In this document: positions 8,477-17,557 of the stretch, piece by piece | Numbering within the stretch: the first letter of the stretch is position 1 | Layout of the letters: every line of letters begins with the position of its first letter | Virus record (IMG/VR): IMGVR_UViG_3300032316_000299 | Coordinates: 1-41,389 of that record | DNA from: a virus | DNA length: 41,389 nucleotides | Direction: 5' to 3' (one strand) | Position numbers and translations under genes: made by a program | The notes under the pieces: generated by a model | What the model was told of the DNA's origin: nothing | Database searches by the model: none | What the model saw: the letters and a program-made list of their open reading frames with translations, nothing else

Positions 8477-9634
8477 ATGGCTACTATCACCAGTGCAAAC
8501 CTCGGTAACGGCAACGGCTCGTATACCACCGACATCGTGGTCAAAGACCTCGACATGACTGTCTCTAACTATGTTAAAGACCGTACCCCCCTGACCAACA
8601 TGGCTATGTCCAAGAAGCGCAAAGTCAATTCGACTCTGCACATCTGGCCTGTTGACTTCTATCGCACCCCAGCCTTGAACGCCAAGCTGGAAGGCGCTGC
8701 TGTTGCTGCTTCTAATGCAGAAAACAACACCCGTGCCAACTGCGGTAACTACACACAGATCTTTACCACCGTCATTGGTGCTACAGGTACTGCCCGTGCT
8801 GTTGAGCAAGCTGGTGGCGATCCACAAGCCTACCAAGAAGTCAAGCAATTGACTGAGATCATGTTTGACGTTGAACTTCAGATGGTTCGTGCCGATGGCG
8901 CTTCTATCAAGTACTCCGGCCAAGCTGCTACTCAAGGTGCATCGCCTAACAACGGTCGCCGCTTTGGTTCGCTGTATTCGTTTGCTGGCACACGTTCCGG
9001 TAACGAGACAGACGGCACTGCTGTTCTGAACTTGGCTACCAGCGATGGTAACGATGTGACTTCTGCCACTGCAACCAACCAGCCTTTCAACGGCCTGTTG
9101 TCCAATGCTGGCCTGGGTTACTTCACTTTCGCAAGTGGCGTGACCTTGCAGCAATTCAGCCCCTTCCTGTACAAGCAGTTGGTTACCACCGCTGAACAGC
9201 GCTTCAATGCCAAGATTACTAACATGGTTGTTCCCACTTCCATGCGTACACACATCTCGGACATGATGCCTACCAGCCGTACCATCAACCGTTTTAACCC
9301 TGCCGACAAGGGTGACACGATTGGTACTTACGAAGGTGACTTCAACTACACCTACCAGATCGATGACTCTTGGGTTATGGACTCCACAGGCGCAGACAAC
9401 ACTTCTGCCCTGTTCCTGAACCCTGATGTTATCCAGTGGGGTAGCTTGCGTGAACTGGGTCCAAACAACGAAGTGTTCAGTTCTGCTGACGCTTCTTTGG
9501 ACCAGTACATCATGGAAGGTACACTGATTGTTCGTAACCCAGCAGGTGTTGCTGTGTTGGCTAACATCAGTCCAACTGGTGCAGCTGTGACGGCTCCTCG
9601 TCCAGCAGCTCAGTGCCAGCGTTATTTGGCCTAA
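8477..9634 (+). CDS. Major capsid protein (DUF5309 / SU10-type)
   Basis: 385 residues; AGGAG precedes the ATG, as expected for a highly expressed gene. The pattern PLTNMAMSKKRKVNSTLHIWPVD, TRANCGNYTQIF, and GTARAVEQAGGDPQAYQ is the one I associate with DUF5309 (HK97-fold coat proteins like that of phage SU10). It assembles as pentamers and hexamers into the head shell. A strong intrinsic terminator five bases after the stop separates it from the next gene. No delta-domain protease signal is evident. Confidence 0.9.
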   Translation: MATITSANLGNGNGSYTTDIVVKDLDMTVSNYVKDRTPLTNMAMSKKRKVNSTLHIWPVDFYRTPALNAKLEGAAVAASNAENNTRANCGNYTQIFTTVIGATGTARAVEQAGGDPQAYQEVKQLTEIMFDVELQMVRADGASIKYSGQAATQGASPNNGRRFGSLYSFAGTRSGNETDGTAVLNLATSDGNDVTSATATNQPFNGLLSNAGLGYFTFASGVTLQQFSPFLYKQLVTTAEQRFNAKITNMVVPTSMRTHISDMMPTSRTINRFNPADKGDTIGTYEGDFNYTYQIDDSWVMDSTGADNTSALFLNPDVIQWGSLRELGPNNEVFSSADASLDQYIMEGTLIVRNPAGVAVLANISPTGAAVTAPRPAAQCQRYLA

Positions 9635-9639
9635 TCTCA

Positions 9640-9666
9640 GGGGGGCTAATAACCCCCCGTTTTTTT
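9640..9666 (+). terminator. Intrinsic terminator after the major capsid gene
   Basis: A GGGGGG stem (9640-9645), seven-base loop and CCCCCC (9653-9658) are followed by G and seven T. It lies just after the coat stop. Since the same-strand gene series continues, it probably acts as a partial terminator that makes coat mRNA more abundant, as after T7 gene 10. Confidence 0.9.
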
Positions 9667-9688
9667 AACCGTTTTAAAGGAAAAAATC

Positions 9689-10495
9689 ATGCCATCAATG
9701 TCTTGGAAACAATACAACTCTTCTTTTGTGTCAGATGTTAATACTGGTGATATTACTGGCGTTCTTGGTACTCAAGGGCAAGTCCAATATTTCCCACGTA
9801 TTTTGAGCACATCTGGTATTCCAGTAATGGTTGCTAACACTGGTACTATTGCAACTAACGGTACTGTTACTTTAGGTACTGCTTTGCCAACAACATACGC
9901 TGCTGCGTTTGTTTACTTTCCAGCCTCGGCTGTATCTGGTGACGCAACTGGCGGTATCTACTATGTTGTGTTTTCTAGCACAACTGTAGGTGTTGTTTAT
10001 GCTGGTAAATACGGTGTTGCTAACGGTGTTGGTTCTGTTGCGTTTACTCCAGTAATCCCATCGGGTACGCTGACTGCTGTTACGGGTTCTAACAGTTCTT
10101 TCACTGGTTCTACCACTGAAACTACTTTGATTAACGTAACAGTTCCTGCTGGTGATATTGGTAACAATGGTCAAATTATTGTTACTGCAAACTGGGCTTG
10201 CAACAACTCTGCTGGTGCTAAAGCTGGCGCTGTTTACTTGGGTGGTTCTGCTGTTGGTACTTCATCTTCATACACAACTTCTACTGGTGGCAGTTCTATG
10301 AACTCCATCCGTAATCGTGGTGTTTTGAACGTGCAGACTAGCCAGTTGATTGGTGGTGCAGCCACTGGTGCTTCTGTTTACACTGCAATTGATACATCCA
10401 CTGACAAGTCAGTTACTATCACTGGTGATTTGGCTACAGCAACGGATTACATCATTCTTGAAGGCTTCACAGTTCAACTGTTGCCTAAAGACTAA
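9689..10495 (+). CDS. Candidate head decoration / fibre protein
   Basis: 268 residues, Gly/Thr/Val/Ser rich and almost wholly predicted beta structure. Starts at 9689 (MPSMSW) or 9698 are both possible; AAAGG favours 9689. The second half (residues 130-268) reads like a trimeric jelly-roll or receptor-like domain (TTLINVTVPAGDIGNNGQIIV; YIILEGFTVQLLPKD). It follows the coat gene and its terminator and precedes the connector genes, so a head-surface protein is most likely; a fibre is the alternative. Hairpin-bounded on both sides, it may have its own expression level. Confidence 0.6.
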   Translation: MPSMSWKQYNSSFVSDVNTGDITGVLGTQGQVQYFPRILSTSGIPVMVANTGTIATNGTVTLGTALPTTYAAAFVYFPASAVSGDATGGIYYVVFSSTTVGVVYAGKYGVANGVGSVAFTPVIPSGTLTAVTGSNSSFTGSTTETTLINVTVPAGDIGNNGQIIVTANWACNNSAGAKAGAVYLGGSAVGTSSSYTTSTGGSSMNSIRNRGVLNVQTSQLIGGAATGASVYTAIDTSTDKSVTITGDLATATDYIILEGFTVQLLPKD

Positions 10496-10514
10496 TTTAT
10501 CAAATAAATTACTG

Positions 10515-10539
10515 AAAGAGCTTTGCAAAAGGCTCTTTT
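10515..10539 (+). terminator. Terminator-like hairpin
   Basis: AAAGAGC (10515-10521) pairs with GCTCTTT (10532-10538) around a ten-base loop, followed by only one more T and then G. It lies between two same-strand genes, so it could be a weak terminator or an mRNA 3'-end stabiliser for the preceding beta-rich gene. Confidence 0.55.
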
Positions 10540-10553
10540 GGTAAGGAGTTTGT

Positions 10554-11060
10554 ATGGCATTAAATATGAATGATGATGATGTAAAGATCAACGAGGAATA
10601 CTACTCAAAGGGTATTCTTGAAGCTGGTGTTGACGGTGTATTCCGTCATAACGACAAACTTTTTAATGAGGTCAAGTCTGGCACTTGGTCGCAGACATTC
10701 AAGACCGACAATATTGACTACAAAGTCGGTGCTGTTAACGGCAATCGATACGTCCAATATGAACAAAAGAACGTAGAGAACGTCAAAGAGTTTTGCAAGC
10801 AACAGCGTGAGTTTTACAAGATCCACGGTACTGACAATCCATTCTTTGCTGGCACTGCTCACATGATGCAGCTGCCTAAATGCTTTGCTCACGAAATCAG
10901 TTCCAAGTGGTTTAACAACCGTCCTTGGGAGTTAATTAAGCAAGACAAAAAAGACAAGATTTTGTTTTACGCTATTGTGAATGAACACTACAGCGATTTC
11001 GTCTGCCACCCTAGCGGAAAAATCCCACTGCCCTATAATCCGGCTGTACCTACGAAATAA
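10554..11060 (+). CDS. Conserved head-tail region protein, unknown function
   Basis: 168 residues with a strong ribosome site (AAGGAG). It begins MALNMNDDDVKINEEYYSKG, has mixed alpha/beta content, and is rich in aromatic residues and Lys. The gene lies between the head-surface candidate and the adaptor, eight bases before the latter. No motif is recognised; a structural or assembly role is inferred from position. Confidence 0.65.
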   Translation: MALNMNDDDVKINEEYYSKGILEAGVDGVFRHNDKLFNEVKSGTWSQTFKTDNIDYKVGAVNGNRYVQYEQKNVENVKEFCKQQREFYKIHGTDNPFFAGTAHMMQLPKCFAHEISSKWFNNRPWELIKQDKKDKILFYAIVNEHYSDFVCHPSGKIPLPYNPAVPTK

Positions 11061-11068
11061 GGTGAAAA

Positions 11069-12058
11069 ATGGCGGCTCTGTTTATTCAATCTGGAAACGC
11101 TTTAGTAAGCCGAGTTGCCAACTGGGTCGGTGCAGTCCCTAGCCCTTTGACTGTCACCCTGACTAACTCAACAGGCGGCTACTATCCCATCCTCACCCTT
11201 TCTGCCAATCCAGCAGCGCAGTTGATGCCTGGAGACTTCATTGGGCCCAGCACCATGCTGCCCTACACGGTGGTTATTTCGGTCAGTGGTACGCAGGTCA
11301 TTGTGTGTGATCCTGATAGCGTATGGGCCAACACGACTTACCCGGCAACCATTCTCAAGTTGCCATCACAGTCTTCAATGGAAATTCTCACCTGCATTCA
11401 AAACGCCGAAATGGCTATGCGAGTGATTGAGCTACCTGCTCTGCGTAGTGACCCCTACAACCCATTGACCCCTTCTGTTCTGATTACAGATGCTCAAGGC
11501 ATGGCAGATATTCCCACTGACATGAACTGGCCTATTCTGTTTTTCCAAGAGTCACAACCATCTAATCAACCTGCCTATGGGAATAGCCTTGGCCCTTGGA
11601 TTGTGTATGACCGTGTTGGTGACCGTGAGATCATTCGCCGCAGAATGATTGACCAGTTGTATATACGGCCATTTGGTGTGCCAAGGGTTATCCGGGCTTC
11701 ATTTTCTGAAGTTGGTGGCCGCTATGTGTTTACGCCAAACCCTGGCAGTAACGTCATCATCAAAGCGTATTACCAAAGGTCATACAGGTTGTTGTTCTCT
11801 CCAACAAATGACGCTTCTGATCCCATTGTGCAAAATAATGACCTGTTGCTTTCATTTCCTGAAGGCTATCTGTACAGCACCTTGTCTGCGTACTACGACA
11901 AGAACAAAAACACCGATGAAGCTCAGAAATGGAAGGCCCGTTTTGATGACGCTTATGGTTTAATTGCAGATCAGAATTTCAAAGATAAATGGCGAGGCGG
12001 TGATCAGCATCTGACTTCCGAGTTTCAACCTCGGAACTACCGTTACAGCTTCAAGTAA
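11069..12058 (+). CDS. Head-tail adaptor / tail tube A-like protein
   Basis: 329 residues. The C-terminal part (about residues 260-315) has LSFPEGYLYSTLSAYYDKN then DEAQKWKARFDDAYGLIADQNF, the helical pattern I recognise from podovirus adaptors (T7 gp11-like / P22 gp4-like), in which a pair of helices docks onto the portal. The N-terminal half is beta rich and carries a short insertion domain (residues 15-95). It probably joins the portal to the nozzle. The order capsid, adaptor, fibres, nozzle fits; only the exact family is uncertain. Confidence 0.75.
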   Translation: MAALFIQSGNALVSRVANWVGAVPSPLTVTLTNSTGGYYPILTLSANPAAQLMPGDFIGPSTMLPYTVVISVSGTQVIVCDPDSVWANTTYPATILKLPSQSSMEILTCIQNAEMAMRVIELPALRSDPYNPLTPSVLITDAQGMADIPTDMNWPILFFQESQPSNQPAYGNSLGPWIVYDRVGDREIIRRRMIDQLYIRPFGVPRVIRASFSEVGGRYVFTPNPGSNVIIKAYYQRSYRLLFSPTNDASDPIVQNNDLLLSFPEGYLYSTLSAYYDKNKNTDEAQKWKARFDDAYGLIADQNFKDKWRGGDQHLTSEFQPRNYRYSFK

Positions 12059-12067
12059 GGAAAGAAT

Positions 12068-14485
12068 ATGGCAACCGGAAATTTGTTTGGCACTGGCGGT
12101 GAATCTAATAGCCTGTACGGCAATTCTTTGTCTTCTGGGCAAATTCTGCCCAATTCTTTTATTTACTTTGAGTGGTTTATCTTTAGAACCTCTTCCGCTC
12201 AACCAGCAACGCCAACTGGTGGCTCATGGAACTTCCTGACCAATGTAGGCACAGCCCCAACAGGCTGGACAAGCTTTATTACAGGCGTTCCCTTGGATAG
12301 CGTGTGGTTTTCTATTGCTTTTGTTGATTCACGCAGCCCAACCAACATTGTCTGGTCTGAACCAGGATTGATTTCTGCCACTACGTCTATTTATGCAACA
12401 GCATATGCCGACACATTCACTGGCGATGGAATTGATACAACTTGGACATTGACTCAAGATCCAGTTGTGGTCAACAACCTTGATGTAAGCATTAACGGTG
12501 TTACCCAGGTTCCTGTCGTTGATTACACGGTTTCTGGCACAACATTCACAACTACTACCCCTGCCCCACTTGGCTCGGTCATTCTTGTTAAGTATCGACA
12601 AGCCCTGCCAAACTCTTATTTTGGTACAGCAAACAATGTTGGCTACACGCCTCCGTTTACTAACTCTGTGGCAACCAACGTAGAGGCTAAACTAGCCCAA
12701 ACTATTAGCGTGCAAGATTTTGGCGCTGTTGGTGACGGCATTGCAGATGACGCTGCTGCGATTCTTGCGGCTTTTAACTATTCTCGGTCTGTTGGTGGCT
12801 GTGGGGTTAGTTTTCCCAAAGCCACTTATCTGATCAGCCACGGTTTTAACGTGCCTACAAACACAACTGTTTACTTAAATGGTTCAACCATTAAAGCAAC
12901 GACTACGTTTTCGCAAGGCACAATCCCAACCTACGGTGCAATCTCTATGTTTGAGGTTAGCCACCGCACGCCATTTTTAACCGACCCCGCAATTGAGAAC
13001 ATTTCGTTTATTGGTGACGGCGCAATCTTGGATGGCCGCAGAGATGAACAAACTGGGTCGCCTGCTGGTTATGACGGCATCCTGTTTGAGACAAGCGACA
13101 CGCCTCAACAAGCTGACTTTGGCAAGATCAAAAACATCTTGGTGAGCGACATCACAATTGACCGTGCTGGTTATGACGGCTTTTATGTTGGTGGTGTTGA
13201 TGACATGGAAGTTCGCAACGTCAAGACGTTTTTCTCTCCACGCATCGGCATTGTGGTTGTTGGTGGCACAAACATTCGATTTATTGATTGTGAGTCTAGC
13301 TTTACCATTGGCGACAACCCCGGATCTCCAACTCCAGGCCCAGGCAACAGCGGTGATGGATTCTGGAACGAGCCAAATAACACTTGGCAGACCATAGACG
13401 TTAAGTATTTAAACTGCTACGCATCTAAAAACTACCAGTCTGGATTCAAGCCGTACAACGCTGGTGCAGATGCAACTTTGTCCATTGAGTTGATTGCCTG
13501 TAAGGGTTTTGATAATTGCTGGGACGAAGTGACGGGTACTCGCATATCTTCACCAGCCGAAGCAAACTTCCGTGTTTTCTTAAACGACACCGCAAGTGCA
13601 TTGGCTTACATTTTGTTTAAAGACTGCGTTAGCCAAACATCTGAACGCAGTGGTTTTAGCCTTCAGCGTGGTGCTGCAAGCGGCTCTGGGTATCGTCAGC
13701 GCATTATTGTTGACAACCTTGTGGTCATGGACTGCAACCGCAGCAACACCGATGGGGCGAACCGCAGCCCAATCTACATTCCCACCACTGCTGCCACAAC
13801 GTATCCTTTGATTGTATTTAATGCGCCTATTGTCATCTCGACTTTTAACAACACTCTCGGTTACGGTATTGCTGTTGACGATCCAACTGGCGTGTTTATT
13901 AACAACCCGATTTTTGCGGGAGTGTTTAGTCAACAGATGTTCATTTCGGGTACTTTTCCTGGATCACGTACTACATCTAACGTCCCTAACTTTTTTCTGG
14001 ACCCTAACGCTGATCAGTCTCCTACTGGCATTTCTGGTGATACAACTCAGTTTTACAAGCCAATTCGTTTAGCTTCTTTTGATCAAACAGCGCAACCTTC
14101 TGTCGGGAATTTATTTGCTAATGAATTGTCTGTTTGGCAAACCGATGACAATCAATTTGTCGGTATGTTTAAGCGTGATGATTCTTCATCCTTGCAGTAT
14201 CTAAATTTTAGAAACGCACAAAGGTTGCGTGGTGTTTTGAATCTTTCGGCATCTTCTGCGAACATATCTGCACAAAGTGTCGAAACTCACACTTTGACGG
14301 TTACTGGTGCTGTTGTTGGCGCTTACGTTGAGGTGTCTATGAACGTGGCACTCAACAACGCCCTAATCCTTCAAGCACAAGTATCAGCAACTAACACTGT
14401 CACCGTTAACATTCACAACCCATCAAGCGGAACAATTAGCCGTGCGGCTGGTTTTGTCACGGTCAATGTCTTATCTTCAGACTAA
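12068..14485 (+). CDS. Tailspike with pectate-lyase-like beta-helix
   Basis: 805 residues. Residues 1-110 form a virion-anchoring part; 115-185 is a small beta module (FTGDGIDTTWTLTQDPVVV...DYTVSGTTFT) common near the base of phage fibres. At about 213 starts VQDFGAVGDGIADDAAAI, the hallmark entry to right-handed parallel beta-helix enzymes that cleave or bind polysaccharide. The helix runs to about residue 620 and a beta-rich trimerisation/receptor part ends the protein. It likely degrades capsule or O-antigen. The catalytic residues cannot be assigned from sequence. Confidence 0.85.
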   Translation: MATGNLFGTGGESNSLYGNSLSSGQILPNSFIYFEWFIFRTSSAQPATPTGGSWNFLTNVGTAPTGWTSFITGVPLDSVWFSIAFVDSRSPTNIVWSEPGLISATTSIYATAYADTFTGDGIDTTWTLTQDPVVVNNLDVSINGVTQVPVVDYTVSGTTFTTTTPAPLGSVILVKYRQALPNSYFGTANNVGYTPPFTNSVATNVEAKLAQTISVQDFGAVGDGIADDAAAILAAFNYSRSVGGCGVSFPKATYLISHGFNVPTNTTVYLNGSTIKATTTFSQGTIPTYGAISMFEVSHRTPFLTDPAIENISFIGDGAILDGRRDEQTGSPAGYDGILFETSDTPQQADFGKIKNILVSDITIDRAGYDGFYVGGVDDMEVRNVKTFFSPRIGIVVVGGTNIRFIDCESSFTIGDNPGSPTPGPGNSGDGFWNEPNNTWQTIDVKYLNCYASKNYQSGFKPYNAGADATLSIELIACKGFDNCWDEVTGTRISSPAEANFRVFLNDTASALAYILFKDCVSQTSERSGFSLQRGAASGSGYRQRIIVDNLVVMDCNRSNTDGANRSPIYIPTTAATTYPLIVFNAPIVISTFNNTLGYGIAVDDPTGVFINNPIFAGVFSQQMFISGTFPGSRTTSNVPNFFLDPNADQSPTGISGDTTQFYKPIRLASFDQTAQPSVGNLFANELSVWQTDDNQFVGMFKRDDSSSLQYLNFRNAQRLRGVLNLSASSANISAQSVETHTLTVTGAVVGAYVEVSMNVALNNALILQAQVSATNTVTVNIHNPSSGTISRAAGFVTVNVLSSD

Positions 14486-14494
14486 GGAATAATT

Positions 14495-15304
14495 ATGGCA
14501 GACACAAAAATCTCTGCGCTGACCAGCGCAACAGTGCCACTGGCAGGTACGGAAGTATTGCCAATTGTTCAAGGTGGGACTACCGTTAAAGTACCTGTTT
14601 CTGACTTGACCGCAGGTCGTGCAATTGCTGCTTCAGCCGCAACAATTACTGGCGCAACTACCGCAGTTTCGTTGACGCTGGCAAACACTGGTGGTGGAAC
14701 AAACGCCACTTTTGCGGTTACTGAAAACACGGGTGTTACGCTTAACTTGAACGAAGGTGCAACTGCCCGTCAGTTGATTATTCAACAAGGCGGCGTTGAA
14801 ACTTGGCGGTTTAATGCGTCTGGTAATTTTGCGGCAGCAGATGGCAAAGGCATCGACTTTTCTGCCACCGCTGGCACTGGCACAAGCGAGTTGTTGGCTG
14901 ACTATGAGGAAGGTACTTGGACGCCTGTCGTTGCTGGCTCCACCATTGCAGGCACTTATGAGTTGTCGAGTTCTAACGCCACATACACAAAAATTGGCCG
15001 ACAAGTTACTTTAATTTGTTATCTAAGGTTCGCAGCTATTATTACAGGTCTTGGTGCGGGGTCATTAACAATCACAGGATTGCCGTTTGCAAAAACAAGC
15101 GGCCCATATCCCATTGGGCAAGTCTTGTTTGATGGTGTTGATTGGACTGCTGGCGCAAATCTTTGCTGCTCTTTTGGCACAGTAAGCGTTGGTTCAACCA
15201 TATTTTTTGAACAAACTAACGACAATGCAGGCTCGTCAGGAGTTCAAATTACTGGTGTGTCTGCCAACGACTACATTTTCTTTACTATCTCGTATTGGGC
15301 ATAA
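14495..15304 (+). CDS. Tail fibre protein
   Basis: 269 residues, Thr/Gly/Ala rich. The N-terminus MADTKISALTSATVPLAGTE with PIVQGGTTVKVPVSDL is a repeat type I know from phage fibres. Near residue 130, ELLADYEEGTWTPVVAG starts a beta-rich C-terminal domain that occurs at the tips of many phage fibres. It lies between two beta-helix spikes and probably forms part of the same receptor-binding assembly. There is no chaperone or autocleavage motif. Confidence 0.75.
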   Translation: MADTKISALTSATVPLAGTEVLPIVQGGTTVKVPVSDLTAGRAIAASAATITGATTAVSLTLANTGGGTNATFAVTENTGVTLNLNEGATARQLIIQQGGVETWRFNASGNFAAADGKGIDFSATAGTGTSELLADYEEGTWTPVVAGSTIAGTYELSSSNATYTKIGRQVTLICYLRFAAIITGLGAGSLTITGLPFAKTSGPYPIGQVLFDGVDWTAGANLCCSFGTVSVGSTIFFEQTNDNAGSSGVQITGVSANDYIFFTISYWA

Positions 15305-15307
15305 ATC

Positions 15308-16726
15308 ATGGCGCTTACAAAAGCAACCTACAGCATGATTCTTGGTGCGCCAATCAATGTTCTTGATTATGGTGCAGTAGGAAATGGAACAACCAACGAC
15401 ACCGCTGCAATCGTTGCTGCTATTGCTGCTTGTCAAGCGGCATCTCAAAGCAGTTTGTATTTTCCCAAGGGCATCTATCGAATTGAAAGCACCATAGCAC
15501 TTGGCGCTGGATCTACTCGCGGCATCACATTTCTAGGTGAACCCGCTGCCCCACAGCAAGGCTCTGACCGCCCAGCAGTAACAATTCGCTGGCATGGTGG
15601 CTCTGCGGCCATGTTTAACATTCAGTTCACATATTTTAGTTTTCGCAACATTGCGTTTGAAAACTTTACCACCGCTACAGATGTGTTTTTGCTCACTGAT
15701 GCAATGCACATGGTTCTGGACAATTGCTCTTTTGTTTTAGGTAACGGAACTACTCGATTTTCTCGGTCAGTTTTGCACGCTGATGGTAATGAGTTTGGAT
15801 ATTCTGTTGTTCAAAACTGCACAATTCAAAATCCAGCACCTCGCTTCTTGGACATTGACGGGGCTACAGGCAACGGCATCACGCCAGTTTTGTTCTACAA
15901 CAACGTGATTGAGAGCAACGCTGCTGGCGCACATACAGTCGTGTACGTCAAGAATGAAGGCATCGACATTCTGACGTTTGAGGGCAACACCATCAACGGG
16001 CAAGCAAACGCTCAGTTGACTTTGGTAGATACAACTGATACCCCATTGTCTGAAACCATCACAGTGTTGAACGTCTACGACAACGAGTTTGATCTGGTAT
16101 CGAATACCGCAACAAACAGATTGTTTAGATTAACAAATGTGCCTAACATAAACATGTGGGGTAATCAATGGCAATGTGGTGGCACGCCAACTGCTGTTGT
16201 TAATCTTGTAAACAGTGTAGTAACTCAGTTTTCAGGAAATTACGTTAGTTCTCTTGGGGGCCCATTTTTTAATGCTGATGCTACTTCCCGAGTGTACGCT
16301 GGCGCAAATAACTTTTTTGTCGCTAACACACAAGGTATAGTAAACGACAACGCTGTTGAATCTGGAATGATCCAGATGACTTACGGGGCTACTGTAACAA
16401 TTCTTGGTCAAAAAGGTGTTGGCACTGGGCACACTGTTTTCCGAGTTGATGTTAGCAACACTGCTGGTTTTACGTTAACATTTGAACACCCTGGCATTGG
16501 CGGTCAAGGTTATTTTGTTCGTGGTCAAGTGCTGTCTGTTCAAGTTAGAAACACATCTGGCGGGGTTATTCCATCTATCACATTGGCTGGTGGTGCAACT
16601 TACTGGAGTTTGTCTGGTGGTGCTTTCCCAATTCCTGCTGATGGCAACAGCCGCACGGTTACGTTTGTGTGGTCTGGCAGCAAACTTGTTGAAATTAGCC
16701 GCACTGCGGCAGACGTTCCAAACTAA
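15308..16726 (+). CDS. Second tailspike, beta-helix (pectate-lyase-like)
   Basis: 472 residues. INVLDYGAVGNGTTNDTAAI occurs at about 16-36, so the beta-helix begins almost at the N-terminus, with none of the long anchor seen in the first spike. Asn/Gly/Ile-rich coils follow up to residue 370, then a beta C-terminal domain (TVTILGQKGVGTGHTVFRVDV; VTFVWSGSKLVEISR). The short N-terminus suggests that it docks on another fibre, perhaps the neighbouring 14495 gene product, rather than directly on the tail. Its stop is followed by a hairpin-rich gap. Confidence 0.85.
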   Translation: MALTKATYSMILGAPINVLDYGAVGNGTTNDTAAIVAAIAACQAASQSSLYFPKGIYRIESTIALGAGSTRGITFLGEPAAPQQGSDRPAVTIRWHGGSAAMFNIQFTYFSFRNIAFENFTTATDVFLLTDAMHMVLDNCSFVLGNGTTRFSRSVLHADGNEFGYSVVQNCTIQNPAPRFLDIDGATGNGITPVLFYNNVIESNAAGAHTVVYVKNEGIDILTFEGNTINGQANAQLTLVDTTDTPLSETITVLNVYDNEFDLVSNTATNRLFRLTNVPNINMWGNQWQCGGTPTAVVNLVNSVVTQFSGNYVSSLGGPFFNADATSRVYAGANNFFVANTQGIVNDNAVESGMIQMTYGATVTILGQKGVGTGHTVFRVDVSNTAGFTLTFEHPGIGGQGYFVRGQVLSVQVRNTSGGVIPSITLAGGATYWSLSGGAFPIPADGNSRTVTFVWSGSKLVEISRTAADVPN

Positions 16727-16731
16727 CCGTA

Positions 16732-16793
16732 CTGGTGCGGCCCACCAGCCTTAATGCCTGACTGGATAGTCAGGATGGAAACAAGGAAATGAT
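16732..16793 (+). ncRNA. Tandem hairpins in the leader of the 16794 gene
   Basis: Two stems occupy the 67-base gap. CTGGTG/CACCAG (16732-16748) has loop cggcc; CCTGACT/AGTCAGG (16757-16774) has loop GGAT. Neither is followed by a T-tract, so they are poor terminators. GGA occurs in the second loop, again just after it, and in ACAAGGA, the ribosome site of the next gene. This arrangement resembles CsrA/RsmA targets but is unproven. Confidence 0.5.
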
Positions 16794-17054
16794 ATGTTAG
16801 AAAAAGTTATCTCTGTTGACTTGATTGAAGTCATTGAAAACGGCTCAATCCAAGTCCGCACCAAGACTGCCATCAAAGAAGATGGCGTTGAAATCAGCAG
16901 CAAGTTCTACCGCCACGTTGTCGCTCCCGGTGATGATTACAGCGCCGAGGATGCTCGGGTGCAAGCCATCTGTGCGGCTGTTCACACTGCTGACGTTGTG
17001 GCTGCATACAAAGCTGCCCAAGCCAAGATTGCACAGCCAGCGATTGCAGAATGA
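16794..17054 (+). CDS. Small tail-region protein, unknown function
   Basis: 86 residues with ribosome site AAGGAAATGAT. The N-terminal half is beta (VISVDLIEVIENGSIQVRTKTAI) and the C-terminal half helical and Ala rich. I recall such proteins downstream of tail fibre genes in other phages, without known function. It overlaps the holin-like gene by four bases (ATGA). Its leader has strong hairpins, which suggests regulated translation. Confidence 0.7.
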   Translation: MLEKVISVDLIEVIENGSIQVRTKTAIKEDGVEISSKFYRHVVAPGDDYSAEDARVQAICAAVHTADVVAAYKAAQAKIAQPAIAE

Positions 17055-17257
17055 ACACCGCTGCTATAAAGCATCGATTAAAAAGCAAGACCTACTGGGT
17101 AGCCCTAGTGGGTGCTTTGTTGACCGTCCTTGAGGCCAATAGCGGCTTTATTGGACAGTTTATGCCAGCTCAGTATCAGCCTTACATTGTTATGATTTGG
17201 CCTGTATTGATGCTAGTTCTTCGTGAACTAACCACCAGCGCTTTGTCGGACAAGTAA
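17051..17257 (+). CDS. Small two-TM membrane protein, holin-like
   Basis: 68 residues with a basic N-terminus (KHRLKSKTYW), a hydrophobic helix at about 14-32, a short polar loop and a second helix at about 43-60, then a charged tail. This is the layout of class II holins or holin-like membrane proteins. It is far from the lysozyme gene, which has a better holin candidate next to it, so this may be an accessory holin, an antiholin or a membrane-anchored ejection factor. Confidence 0.55.
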   Translation: MNTAAIKHRLKSKTYWVALVGALLTVLEANSGFIGQFMPAQYQPYIVMIWPVLMLVLRELTTSALSDK

Positions 17258-17267
17258 GGATTAAATC

Positions 17268-17555
17268 ATGGCTCAAACAACCGTTTTAGCAGCTGGTGAT
17301 ACAGCAGCAAACTCTACCGACATCACAGTAAACTCTGGCTCAAACGTGACCATCAGTCTCTTTTGTTCGGTCAGGCTACCACTGTCCACTTCTTTGGATA
17401 TCTTTCTGAAGACTCCCGGTGGTACGGTGACGCAAGTTGGCGACTTGAACGTGTCAACACCTACTGTTTCAATCTACAGCCCAGGTGTTTATTACGTTGC
17501 TCGTCCAGTAACCAGTAACCCCGGCGTTAATGTCGGTGTATCTGTGGACTCTTGA
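17268..17555 (+). CDS. Small beta-rich structural protein
   Basis: 95 residues with no cysteine cluster or membrane helix. Alternating Thr/Val/Ser patterns (TDITVNSGSNVTISLF; VTQVGDLNVSTPTVSIYSPG) suggest a beta sandwich. Its place between the tailspikes and the nozzle suggests a tail or fibre accessory. Function unknown. Confidence 0.65.
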   Translation: MAQTTVLAAGDTAANSTDITVNSGSNVTISLFCSVRLPLSTSLDIFLKTPGGTVTQVGDLNVSTPTVSIYSPGVYYVARPVTSNPGVNVGVSVDS

Positions 17556-17557
17556 TC

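Noticed and set aside
8459-9253. Leftward 264-codon frame opposite the major capsid gene
   Set aside because: It is the antisense shadow of a highly constrained gene, has no ribosome site, and its composition is Ser/Val/Gly noise. The sense frame is a recognised coat protein.
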